Shown: positions 16,308-24,599 of the stretch, in pieces | How the letters are laid out: each line of letters starts with the position of its first letter | How positions within the stretch are numbered: the stretch's first letter is position 1 | Assembly (NCBI RefSeq): GCF_018476645.1 | Contig: NZ_JAHCTB010000004.1 | Span: 186,001 to 250,000 of the forward strand | DNA from: Aequorivita echinoideorum | Lineage (GTDB): Bacteria > Bacteroidota > Bacteroidia > Flavobacteriales > Flavobacteriaceae | Direction: 5' to 3' | DNA length: 64,000 bases | The notes under the pieces: model-generated | The model's input: the letters and a program-made list of their open reading frames with translations, nothing else | Databases searched by the model: none | What the model was told of the DNA's origin: nothing | Translations under genes and position numbers: made by a program

Positions 16308-18173
16308 ATGGCGGATATCATTCAGTTATTACCGGATCACGTAGCTAACCAAATTGCGGCTGGAGAAGTTGTACAGCGGCCAGCTTCCGTTGTAAAGGAA
16401 TTACTGGAAAATGCCATTGACGCAAAAGCAACATCAATTACGCTTATTATCAAGGATGCGGGAAAAACGCTTGTCCAGGTTACGGATAATGGGATGGGGA
16501 TGAGCGTAACGGATGCCCGATTGAGTTTTGAACGCCATGCCACGTCAAAAATAAAAGCTGCGGAAGATCTTTTCAATCTGCACACCAAAGGTTTTCGAGG
16601 TGAAGCTTTAGCATCCATCGCCGCAATTGCCCATGTAGAATTAAAAACAAAAACGGATAATTCTGAAATAGGGACGCACCTTACCATTGAAGGGAGCAAG
16701 GTGATTTCACAAGAACCTGCGGTTGTGCCGAAGGGTGCCACAATTTCAGTTAAAAATCTTTTTTACAATATTCCAGCCCGGCGCAATTTTTTAAAGAGCA
16801 ATCCTGTGGAAACCCGTCACATTATTGATGAATTCCATCGCGTGGCCTTGGCGCATCCCGCAATTGCTTTTCAAATGCTTCACAATGGCAGCGATGTTTT
16901 CAATTTACCTGCTTCCAATTCGCGGCAGCGTATCGTAAATATCTTCGGAAGTAAAACAAACGAAAAATTGGTTCCCGTAAATGAAGAAACCGAAATTCTG
17001 AAAGTAGAAGGTTTTGTGCTGAAACCTGAATTCGGGAAAAAAAGTAGGGGAGACCAATTCTTTTTTGTAAATGACCGCTTTATAAAAAGCCCGTATCTGC
17101 ACCACGCAGTAGCATCCGCCTTTGATGGTTTGGTGAAAGATGGCATCCATCCCGGGTATTTTCTTTTTTTGGAAGTTGATCCACATTCCATTGATATCAA
17201 CATACACCCAACCAAAACCGAGATAAAATTTGATGACGAGCATTCCATTTATGCGATGCTCCGTGCCACGGTAAAGCATAGCCTTGGGCAATTCAGTATT
17301 GCTCCGGTACTTGATTTTGAAAGGGATAAAGGTTTTGATACCCCGTATGAATTCAGCAAAAAACAACCCACCGCACCCTCGGTGGAAGTAGATCGCGATT
17401 TTAATCCGTTCAAGGAAAAACCGAAGCAGGCCAATATTTCATTTCCTTTTAAAAGAGAACAAAAGCAATCCTGGGAATCGCTTTACGTAGGTTTGGAAGG
17501 TAGCTTTAATACTTCGCCTGCATCTCCCGGTTCTTCATTGGAAAGTGTGGAAATGGAATTTGAAAGCGATGAAGTTACCGGAAGCCTTTTTGAAAACAAA
17601 GAGGCGGAAAGTAGCCAGATTACGTTTCAACTTCAAAATAAATATATTATTAGTCCGCTGAAAAGTGGGATTATGGTCGTGCACCAAAACCTTGCCCACC
17701 AGCGTATTCTCTATGAAGAATTCTTAAAAAATATTACGGTCAAGGAAGCCGTGAGCCAACAATTGCTATTCCCGTTGCAGCTGCATTTTTCAAAACCGGA
17801 TATTGAAATTCTTGAAAAAGTACGCGAACAGCTGGAAAATACAGGTTTTGTATTTTCCGGTTTTGGGGAGGAAAATGTAGAGATAAACGGCATTCCCGTA
17901 CTGATTATGGAAAGTCATGTTGTAAATTTGTTGCAGCACGTGGTAAATGACATAAAAGAAGAAGTGCCAGATTCCGGATTTAGCCAGAATGATATGCTCG
18001 CAAAATCATTGGCGGCAAGTATGGCCATTAAAACGGGTGTTTCTTTGAACAAAGAAGAACGGGAACATTTAATCAACCAGTTATTTGCGTGCAAGGAACC
18101 CTCGGTAAGTCCATCAAACAGACCAGTTTTCACAACGATGGACGTAACCGATTTTGATAAAAAATTCATTTAA
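16308..18173 (+). CDS. mutL: DNA mismatch repair protein MutL
   Basis: A 621-residue GHKL ATPase that links MutS to downstream repair. N-terminal motifs: ELLENAIDA (Glu31 and Asn35 region), DNGMGM (60-65) and TKGFRGEALASIAA (93-106). The variable linker (about 340-430) leads to the dimerisation domain. The endonuclease motifs of nicking MutL proteins are degenerate: the position of DQHAAHER reads HQNLAHQR (459-466), and the position of the CPHGRP motif reads SPSNRP (601-606). This copy therefore probably lacks metal-dependent nicking activity. It is followed 50 bp later by the rhomboid pair. Confidence 0.95.
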   Translation: MADIIQLLPDHVANQIAAGEVVQRPASVVKELLENAIDAKATSITLIIKDAGKTLVQVTDNGMGMSVTDARLSFERHATSKIKAAEDLFNLHTKGFRGEALASIAAIAHVELKTKTDNSEIGTHLTIEGSKVISQEPAVVPKGATISVKNLFYNIPARRNFLKSNPVETRHIIDEFHRVALAHPAIAFQMLHNGSDVFNLPASNSRQRIVNIFGSKTNEKLVPVNEETEILKVEGFVLKPEFGKKSRGDQFFFVNDRFIKSPYLHHAVASAFDGLVKDGIHPGYFLFLEVDPHSIDINIHPTKTEIKFDDEHSIYAMLRATVKHSLGQFSIAPVLDFERDKGFDTPYEFSKKQPTAPSVEVDRDFNPFKEKPKQANISFPFKREQKQSWESLYVGLEGSFNTSPASPGSSLESVEMEFESDEVTGSLFENKEAESSQITFQLQNKYIISPLKSGIMVVHQNLAHQRILYEEFLKNITVKEAVSQQLLFPLQLHFSKPDIEILEKVREQLENTGFVFSGFGEENVEINGIPVLIMESHVVNLLQHVVNDIKEEVPDSGFSQNDMLAKSLAASMAIKTGVSLNKEEREHLINQLFACKEPSVSPSNRPVFTTMDVTDFDKKFI

Positions 18174-18223
18174 AAATAACTCTGAAAGGAGTAAAATAAT
18201 CCCTGATTTCAAGGGAAAACTTT

Positions 18224-18958
18224 ATGGGAAGAATAACCGATACAGTAAAATTTCTTTTAATAATAAATGTACTTTTTTTTATAGGTACACAGTTTACTGG
18301 CGAAATTGCGTATAAGCTCTTTTCGCTATTTTATTTTGAGAATCCGAACTTTCAATATTGGCAGCCGATTACGCATATGTTTATGCACGGCAATTTTTTC
18401 CATATTTTGTTTAATATGTATGCGTTGTGGGCATTTGGGTCGCCTTTGGAAATGCGCTGGGGGCAAAAAAAGTTTCTTTTCTTCTATTTTTCCGCCGGAC
18501 TTGGCGCCGCCCTAATACATACACTTTTTAATTACTATCAAGTTCACAGCGGGATGGAAGCTTTGATGAATGCTGGACTGGGAGAATCTCAAATTATGGA
18601 GATTTTGACATCGGGTAGGTATGACACACGAATATTGGATTCAGTATCTCAAGACGTGGTACAGCGAACGTATGATGCGTTCAATACGCCGGCGGTGGGT
18701 GCTTCAGGGGCAGTTTATGGTGTATTGGTGGCGTTTGGGATTATGTTCCCAAATATAGAATTGATGCTTATTTTTCTTCCCATCCCCATTAAAGCAAAAT
18801 ATTTTATCCCAGGGCTTATTTTAATGGATTTAATATTTGGGATCACCGGAACGCCTACGGGAATCGCGCATTTTGCCCATTTGGGCGGCGCACTTTTTGG
18901 GTTTATAATGGCTTGGTACTGGAAAAAAAATAGTTTTGACAATCATCGCTGGAATTAA
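18224..18958 (+). CDS. Rhomboid intramembrane serine protease 1
   Basis: A 244-residue membrane protein. Visible rhomboid features are HMFMHGNFFHILFNMYALW (about residues 62-80, with the H-x-x-x-N helix), catalytic Ser in GASGAVYG (about 159-166) and the general-base His in AHLGGALFG (about 220-228). An extra polar segment of about 50 residues (HSGMEALMNAG to QRTYDAF) lies between the second helix pair and the catalytic Ser helix. The ATG at 18224 is used. The final TAA overlaps the ATG of the next rhomboid at 18958, which implies coupled translation. Confidence 0.92.
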   Translation: MGRITDTVKFLLIINVLFFIGTQFTGEIAYKLFSLFYFENPNFQYWQPITHMFMHGNFFHILFNMYALWAFGSPLEMRWGQKKFLFFYFSAGLGAALIHTLFNYYQVHSGMEALMNAGLGESQIMEILTSGRYDTRILDSVSQDVVQRTYDAFNTPAVGASGAVYGVLVAFGIMFPNIELMLIFLPIPIKAKYFIPGLILMDLIFGITGTPTGIAHFAHLGGALFGFIMAWYWKKNSFDNHRWN

Positions 18959-19830
18959 TGGCAACCAATCTTTCATACCAATACAAAATGTCGAGCGTGG
19001 TGGTAAAGCTCATTATCATCAATGCGGCAATCTACTTAGTTGTTAGCTTGGCATCTTTTCTTTTCAGTGTAAGCCCGCAATATTTAACGCGCTGGTTTGT
19101 ACTCAGCGATAATTTTACGACTATTTTAATCCATCCGTGGTCCCTTATAACCTACAGTTTTCTGCATTTTGGGTTTTTCCACGTATTGTTCAATATGCTT
19201 TGGCTGTATTGGTTTGGACAGTTCATTTTAAATCTTTTCACGGGTAAAAGATTGCTTACCGTGTATTTGCTGGGTGCGCTTTTTGGCGGATTGCTTTTTG
19301 TGCTGGCATATAATTTATTTCCTGTTTTTGCTGAAAGTAGAGGTTATTTAATTGGCGCTTCCGGTGCGGTCACTGCCATTATGGTTTTTATCGCCACTTA
19401 TACGCCAAATACCGAAGTCAGAATATTTACTTTCAGAATAAAACTTTGGCATATTGCAGCTTTTTTATTTGTACTTGATTTGGTGCGGATTCCCACGTCG
19501 GGGAATGCGGGAGGTTTGATAACGCACGTGGGCGGAGGTATCTTTGGTTATTTTTATGCCGTGCAGCTTTCCAAAGGCAAAGATATTGGTCTCTGGTTTG
19601 AAAATTTTATGGACTGGATAGCAAACATTTTTAAGCCTCGAACAAAAAAACCGCTGAAAACAGTTCACAGAAAAGCACACACGGCTCCACGTCGTTCTTT
19701 TGACAAGGAAACGAAATCTGACAATCAGAAAAAGGTAGATGCCATTCTGGATAAAATTGGAAAAAGCGGTTATGAAAGCCTTACCAAAGAAGAAAAAGAT
19801 TTCCTGTTCAAGGCCGGAAAAGAAGACTGA
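18958..19830 (+). CDS. Rhomboid intramembrane serine protease 2 with C-terminal extension
   Basis: A 290-residue rhomboid: HPWSLITYSFLHFGFFHVLF, catalytic Ser in GASGAVTAIM (about residues 131-140) and His in THVGGGIFGY (about 185-194). After the membrane domain comes a basic linker and a cytoplasmic tail ending VDAILDKIGKSGYESLTKEE, a small domain often found behind flavobacterial rhomboids (DUF6576-like by memory). The start overlaps the previous stop and its own stop overlaps the next start (19830), so three genes form a tight unit. Substrates are unknown; the paired paralogues may share or process each other's targets. Confidence 0.92.
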   Translation: MATNLSYQYKMSSVVVKLIIINAAIYLVVSLASFLFSVSPQYLTRWFVLSDNFTTILIHPWSLITYSFLHFGFFHVLFNMLWLYWFGQFILNLFTGKRLLTVYLLGALFGGLLFVLAYNLFPVFAESRGYLIGASGAVTAIMVFIATYTPNTEVRIFTFRIKLWHIAAFLFVLDLVRIPTSGNAGGLITHVGGGIFGYFYAVQLSKGKDIGLWFENFMDWIANIFKPRTKKPLKTVHRKAHTAPRRSFDKETKSDNQKKVDAILDKIGKSGYESLTKEEKDFLFKAGKED

Positions 19831-20852
19831 TGCGAAAAAGACGGGCATTCAATAATCTGCTGTACTGGTGCAACCTGTTTGTTGCGCTTTTGTTGTTGAT
19901 TTCCTTTGTGTTGCCGTACCTCCCGCCGAAAACCTTTCCTACACTTTCGCTGCTCAGTTTGGTAGTTTCGCTATTGATAATTGTGAATATTATTTTCGCT
20001 ATATATTGGGCGGTCCAGTTTCGCAGAAGGTTTTTTGTTTCATTTCTGCTCTTGGCAGTCTCATATTTTTATTTCAATGTTTTTTTTGAAATTTCTTCGG
20101 AAGGTGATGCTTCAGAATATGAAAACACGCTTTCGGTCTTAAGCTATAACGTCCGGCTTTTCAATGCATACGAAGAAAACCCAAAGGAAGATGCCCAAAA
20201 GGTAATTTCAGAAATATTGAAAGAGCAAGCCCCGGACGTTATCTGTATTCAGGAATTCTATAAGCCAAATTCCATTCAATTTACTGGGTATCCCTATAAA
20301 TACATTCATTTTAAAAGCGAAAAGGCAAAACTGGGCCACGCCATATTTTCAAAATATCCACTAATTAAAACTGGAGCGTTTGATTTTGCTGAAACCTATA
20401 ACAACACCCTGTATGCAGATGTTTTAAAAAACAAGGACACAATCCGTGTTTATAGCGTTCATTTACAGTCGCTTGGTATAATTCCAAGAGTTAGTTTTTT
20501 ACAGGAAAGCGATAATGAAAAACTGAGAAAGCGCGTTTCCACTGCTTTTGAAAAACAGCAAAACCAAGTTTTTAAAATCCTGGAGCACAAATCCAAAGTG
20601 AAATATAGAACGCTGGTTTGTGGCGATTTTAATAATACGCCATTTTCGTACAGCTACCGAAAACTGAAAGAGGGAATGCAGGATGCCTTTCGCGAAAGGG
20701 GCAATGGACTGGGAACGACTTTTAAATTTGAAAAATATCCCATGCGGATAGATTATATTTTTGCTTCCGAAGATTTTGAGGTACTTTCCTTTGAAACGTT
20801 AAATAACACATTTTCAGACCACTATGCAATCCGTGCGACGCTGGGGTGGTAA
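19830..20852 (+). CDS. Membrane-anchored endonuclease/exonuclease/phosphatase-family protein
   Basis: A 340-residue protein with three N-terminal membrane helices (to about residue 90) and a DNase I-like EEP domain: LSYNVRLFNAY (Asn), ICIQEFY (metal Glu), VCGDFNNTPFS (catalytic Asp and Asn), MRIDYIFAS (Asp) and FSDHYAIRA (catalytic Asp-His). All catalytic residues are present. The fold covers nucleases, sphingomyelinases and inositol phosphatases, so the substrate cannot be chosen; topology puts the domain on one membrane face. The start TGATG overlaps the rhomboid 2 stop. Confidence 0.88.
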   Translation: MRKRRAFNNLLYWCNLFVALLLLISFVLPYLPPKTFPTLSLLSLVVSLLIIVNIIFAIYWAVQFRRRFFVSFLLLAVSYFYFNVFFEISSEGDASEYENTLSVLSYNVRLFNAYEENPKEDAQKVISEILKEQAPDVICIQEFYKPNSIQFTGYPYKYIHFKSEKAKLGHAIFSKYPLIKTGAFDFAETYNNTLYADVLKNKDTIRVYSVHLQSLGIIPRVSFLQESDNEKLRKRVSTAFEKQQNQVFKILEHKSKVKYRTLVCGDFNNTPFSYSYRKLKEGMQDAFRERGNGLGTTFKFEKYPMRIDYIFASEDFEVLSFETLNNTFSDHYAIRATLGW

Positions 20853-20892
20853 ACAATTTACATTGATCAATTAGCAATAATTTATTATCTCT

Positions 20893-21516
20893 CTAAATTT
20901 TCAATAATTGATTTTCTAAATAAATAAGTGCGCTGGGCCCTTCGTTAAATAGCAAGTCCAAAACCGAGAGATTTGGCAGAAATTCGTGATTCTCTTCCAA
21001 AACCTGAGTGTAGGCTTCGGGCTTGAAGTCACTGCTTTTTTTGGCATCAACCAGATACCGAAAATCCATTTCCTCGGGCTCAATTTTATAGGCCACCGTT
21101 TTGCTCACATTCACTTCCATTCCCAAAAGTTCACAAAGTACTTCGAAAATCGTAAGATTGTGTTCCAGTAAACTCTCCACAGGTTTTGTAAAAAGGTGTT
21201 CCAAATCATCCTCGTAATATTCAAAAAAGGGAGAGGTCCTGTACGCATTTTGAATACTCTTCCAGTGTTGTTCCTGCCAAGGGAAATCGTTTTCTACAAT
21301 AACATCCTTCGTTTTTCGCCGTTTTCCGCTTTTGCTGTGTTTTATGGGAATATTCAAAAGCAATTTGCCATTGCTGTGCGCAATAAAAGTACGGTTACGG
21401 TAGGTTTGTTTTTGGTAATTATCCTCAACTTCAAAAACTACGCTGTCAGCCTGCGCAACGTAGGCCATCTGTTCAATTGTAGGAAAATAGGAGGGATGGA
21501 GTAGGATTGTTTTCAT
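20893..21516 (-). CDS. WbqC-family protein
   Basis: A 207-residue protein with the family opening ILLHPSYFPTIEQMAYVAQAD, then FEVEDNYQKQTYRNRTFIAHSNGKLLLNIPIKH and DFPWQEQHWKSIQNAYRTSPFFEYYEDDLE. WbqC-like proteins occur in surface polysaccharide clusters in some bacteria, but in flavobacteria they are housekeeping neighbours of lepB and dapB; here lepB is not adjacent. Function unknown. It is convergent with the EEP gene and divergent from parC across a 230-base AT-rich spacer in which I find no gene. Confidence 0.88.
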   Translation of the reverse strand: MKTILLHPSYFPTIEQMAYVAQADSVVFEVEDNYQKQTYRNRTFIAHSNGKLLLNIPIKHSKSGKRRKTKDVIVENDFPWQEQHWKSIQNAYRTSPFFEYYEDDLEHLFTKPVESLLEHNLTIFEVLCELLGMEVNVSKTVAYKIEPEEMDFRYLVDAKKSSDFKPEAYTQVLEENHEFLPNLSVLDLLFNEGPSALIYLENQLLKI

Positions 21517-21746
21517 TCATTTTACAAAATGAGGATAATTTAGCTGGAATTTTTCTAATTTTAAATTTTAAACTTGATATAGAGTTTTGAAAGTCCAATG
21601 ATAATAAAATTTACATCAAATTGAAAAATACCTATCAATCTTTTAGAATGAAATTTTCTAAATATAATCTGCTTTTTAAAATCTAAAACCTAAACAAGAA
21701 ATTTTAATTTATTTAAATAAAATAACTTCTTTACTTTTCAAAATAA

Positions 21747-24398
21747 ATGAGTGACCAACTCAACAATAACGAAGACGAATTAATCCCAAACGAAGAACCA
21801 ACTTCTTCCGAGGAAACCATCACCAAAGTCACGGGTATGTACCGCGATTGGTTTTTGGATTATGCCAGCTACGTAATCCTGGAACGCGCTGTGCCCGCCA
21901 TTGAGGATGGTTTTAAGCCCGTACAGCGTCGCATTATGCAAAGCATGAAGGATTTGGACGATGGGCGTTACAACAAGGTTGCGAATATCGTTGGGCACAC
22001 GATGCAGTACCATCCGCACGGCGATGCAAGTATCGGCGATGCGATGGTACAAATTGGCCAAAAGGATTTACTAATCGATACCCAAGGAAACTGGGGAAAT
22101 ATTTTGACGGGCGACGGCGCAGCGGCTCCGAGATACATTGAGGCGCGCCTTTCCAAGTTTGCATTGGATGTGGTTTATAACCCGAAAGTTACCACGTGGC
22201 AGGCTTCCTATGATGGTAGAAAAAAAGAGCCGATCAATCTTCCGGTAAAGTTTCCGTTGCTTTTAAATCAAGGTGGGGAAGGAATTGCGGTTGGGCTTTC
22301 CACAAAAATACTTCCGCATAACTTTTTGGAACTCATTGATGCTTCCATCAAACATTTGCAGGGAAAGAAATTCCAAATCTATCCCGATTTTCCAACGGGC
22401 GGATTGATTGATGTTGCCGATTACAACGATGGGCTTCGCGCCGGTAAAATTCGCAGTCGGGCGCGCATTAACCAATTGGACAAAAATACGTTGGTAATTA
22501 CTGAAATTCCCTTCGGAACAAATACTTCATCTTTAATCGATTCCATATTAAAGGCAAATGACAAAGGCAAAATAAAAATCAAAAAAATTGAGGACAATAC
22601 CGCTGCCGAAGTGGAAATCCAGATTCATTTGCCCAGCGGCATTTCGCCCGATAAAACTATTGATGCGCTGTACGCTTTTACCGCCTGCGAAAGTTCCATC
22701 TCGCCGTTGGGGTGCGTAATTGAAGATAACAGACCGTTGTTTATTGGAGTTTCGGAAATGCTTCGTAGAAGCACGGACCGCACCGTGGAGTTGCTGAAAA
22801 GCGAGCTTGAAATTCAATTAAATGAATTGGAAGAACAGTGGCATTTTGCTTCTCTTGAACGGATTTTTATTGAAAACAGAATCTACCGGGACATTGAGGA
22901 AGAAGAAACCTGGGAAGGCGTGATCTCGGCTATCGACAAAGGTTTGCAACCGCATATTCAACATTTGAAGCGTGCGGTGACCGAGGAAGATATTGTTCGG
23001 TTGACAGAAATTCGAATCAAACGGATTTCAAAATTCGATATTGACAAAGCCCAGCAAAAGATTGATGCTTTGGAAGATAGCATAGCTCAAATAAAGCATC
23101 ACTTAACCCATTTAATTGAATATGCTATTGATTATTTCAAAAGATTGAAGAAGGATTATGGCAGCGGTAAACAGCGAAAAACCGAAATCAGGACTTTTGA
23201 TGATATTGAGGCAACCAAAGTGGTAATTCGAAATACGAAACTCTACGTAAACCGCGAGGAAGGCTTTGTGGGAACGAGCCTTAAACGTGACGAATACGTT
23301 ACCGATTGCAGCGATATTGATGACATTATCGTTTTCACGGAAGATGGAACGATGATGGTGACCAAAGTGGATGCAAAAACCTTTGTGGGCAAAGGGATAA
23401 TCCACGTCGCCGTTTTTAAAAAGAAGGACAAGCGAACTATATACAATTTGATTTATAAAGATGGTGCGCGCGGTGCAAATTATGTAAAGCGTTTTGCAGT
23501 AACCTCAGTTACCCGCGATAAGGAATATGATTTGACAAATAGCACCAAAAGTTCCAAAGTCTTGTATTTTACGGCGAATCCCAATGGCGAAGCAGAGGTG
23601 GTAACTGTGTATTTACGCCAAAGCGGAAGCATCAAAAAATTAAAATTTGACCTAGATTTTGCAGATCAATTAGTGAAGGGTCGAAATTCCAAAGGGAATA
23701 TTGTGACCAAATACACAATCAAAAAAATTGAATTGAAGGAAAAGGGTCTTTCAACGCTAAAACCCCGAAAAATATGGTTTGATGATTCAGTTCAGCGGTT
23801 AAACGTGGACGAGCGTGGAGAGCTTTTGGGTGAGTTCAGGAAGGAAGATCGCTTGCTTATTGTGAAGCAAACCGGAATTGTGAAAACCGTAATCCCAGAT
23901 TTACAGCTTCGTTTTGAGGATGACATAATTGTATTGGAAAAATGGGATCCAAAAAAGCCATTAAGTGCCATTTATTGGGAAGGCGAAAAGGAACTTTTCT
24001 ATGTAAAACGTTTCCTCATTGAGCATCCGGACAAAGAAGATTTGATAATTACGGAGCATTCAAATTCCTATCTCGAAAAGATTTTTACGGATTATCGCCC
24101 GATGGCCGAAGTGGTTTTTGCCAAAAAAAGAGGGCAGGAGCGTGAGGAGAATTTAGAATTGAATCTAGAGGATTTCATTGCAATAAAGGGAATAACCGCA
24201 ATGGGCAACCAGCTTACCAAGGAAAAAGTGTTAGAAATAAATACTATGGAACCTTTGCCTTACGAGCCGCCAGCGCCCATTGAAACAGAGGAAATTGATG
24301 TTGTGGATGAAGAGGATATTGCTTCGGAAAACACGAATGCTGAAAATACCGGGAATGATTCTATTGCAGATGAAGACGGGCAGGGGAGGCTGTTTTAA
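21747..24398 (+). CDS. parC: DNA topoisomerase IV subunit A
   Basis: An 883-residue type IIA topoisomerase breakage-reunion subunit. The catalytic Tyr is Tyr130 in AAPRYIEARL. The quinolone-contact helix reads HGDASIGDAM (91-100), with Ala94 where E. coli GyrA has Ser83 and Asp98 at the Asp87 position. The winged-helix and tower regions are followed by a C-terminal beta-pinwheel with loose repeats and an acidic tail, which has no clear GyrA-box. This, and the 616-residue partner at 45 kb, favours ParC over GyrA. Its partner parE lies about 21 kb away on the other strand, whereas the pair is often adjacent. Confidence 0.88.
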   Translation: MSDQLNNNEDELIPNEEPTSSEETITKVTGMYRDWFLDYASYVILERAVPAIEDGFKPVQRRIMQSMKDLDDGRYNKVANIVGHTMQYHPHGDASIGDAMVQIGQKDLLIDTQGNWGNILTGDGAAAPRYIEARLSKFALDVVYNPKVTTWQASYDGRKKEPINLPVKFPLLLNQGGEGIAVGLSTKILPHNFLELIDASIKHLQGKKFQIYPDFPTGGLIDVADYNDGLRAGKIRSRARINQLDKNTLVITEIPFGTNTSSLIDSILKANDKGKIKIKKIEDNTAAEVEIQIHLPSGISPDKTIDALYAFTACESSISPLGCVIEDNRPLFIGVSEMLRRSTDRTVELLKSELEIQLNELEEQWHFASLERIFIENRIYRDIEEEETWEGVISAIDKGLQPHIQHLKRAVTEEDIVRLTEIRIKRISKFDIDKAQQKIDALEDSIAQIKHHLTHLIEYAIDYFKRLKKDYGSGKQRKTEIRTFDDIEATKVVIRNTKLYVNREEGFVGTSLKRDEYVTDCSDIDDIIVFTEDGTMMVTKVDAKTFVGKGIIHVAVFKKKDKRTIYNLIYKDGARGANYVKRFAVTSVTRDKEYDLTNSTKSSKVLYFTANPNGEAEVVTVYLRQSGSIKKLKFDLDFADQLVKGRNSKGNIVTKYTIKKIELKEKGLSTLKPRKIWFDDSVQRLNVDERGELLGEFRKEDRLLIVKQTGIVKTVIPDLQLRFEDDIIVLEKWDPKKPLSAIYWEGEKELFYVKRFLIEHPDKEDLIITEHSNSYLEKIFTDYRPMAEVVFAKKRGQEREENLELNLEDFIAIKGITAMGNQLTKEKVLEINTMEPLPYEPPAPIETEEIDVVDEEDIASENTNAENTGNDSIADEDGQGRLF

Positions 24399-24415
24399 TT
24401 TCAATATCCAAACCT

Positions 24416-24446
24416 TTTGATTTTCAAAAGAAAAAACCTATTTTTG
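24416..24446 (+). promoter_or_regulatory. rpsA promoter (-33 TTTG, -7 TATTTTTG)
   Basis: TTTG at 24416-24419 and TATTTTTG at 24439-24446 are separated by 19 bases, the best match to the Bacteroidota consensus in this window. The start of transcription is expected near 24452, about 150 bases before the rpsA ATG. Confidence 0.8.
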
Positions 24447-24451
24447 CGCCC

Positions 24452-24599
24452 CTCTTAGCGACGAGTCAAGAATAAGAGAAATAGAACAAACTAAAACAAA
24501 CCCTTCTGTGGGATGGTCGCATAAAATTCTTGTAACAGCACAGGATACAAAGTATTGGTTTTTAAGGATTAATTCTGAAGAAATCAATTTTACAAACAA
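24452..24599 (+). promoter_or_regulatory. Long 5-prime leader of rpsA, candidate autoregulatory RNA
   Basis: About 148 untranslated bases lie between the predicted transcription start and the S1 ATG. A stem ctctta (24452-24457) / taagag (24473-24478) sits at the very 5-prime end, and further short complementary segments (ttgta/tacaa) follow. Ribosomal protein S1 represses its own translation through leader RNA in other bacteria; a similar role here is inferred, not shown. Confidence 0.4.
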
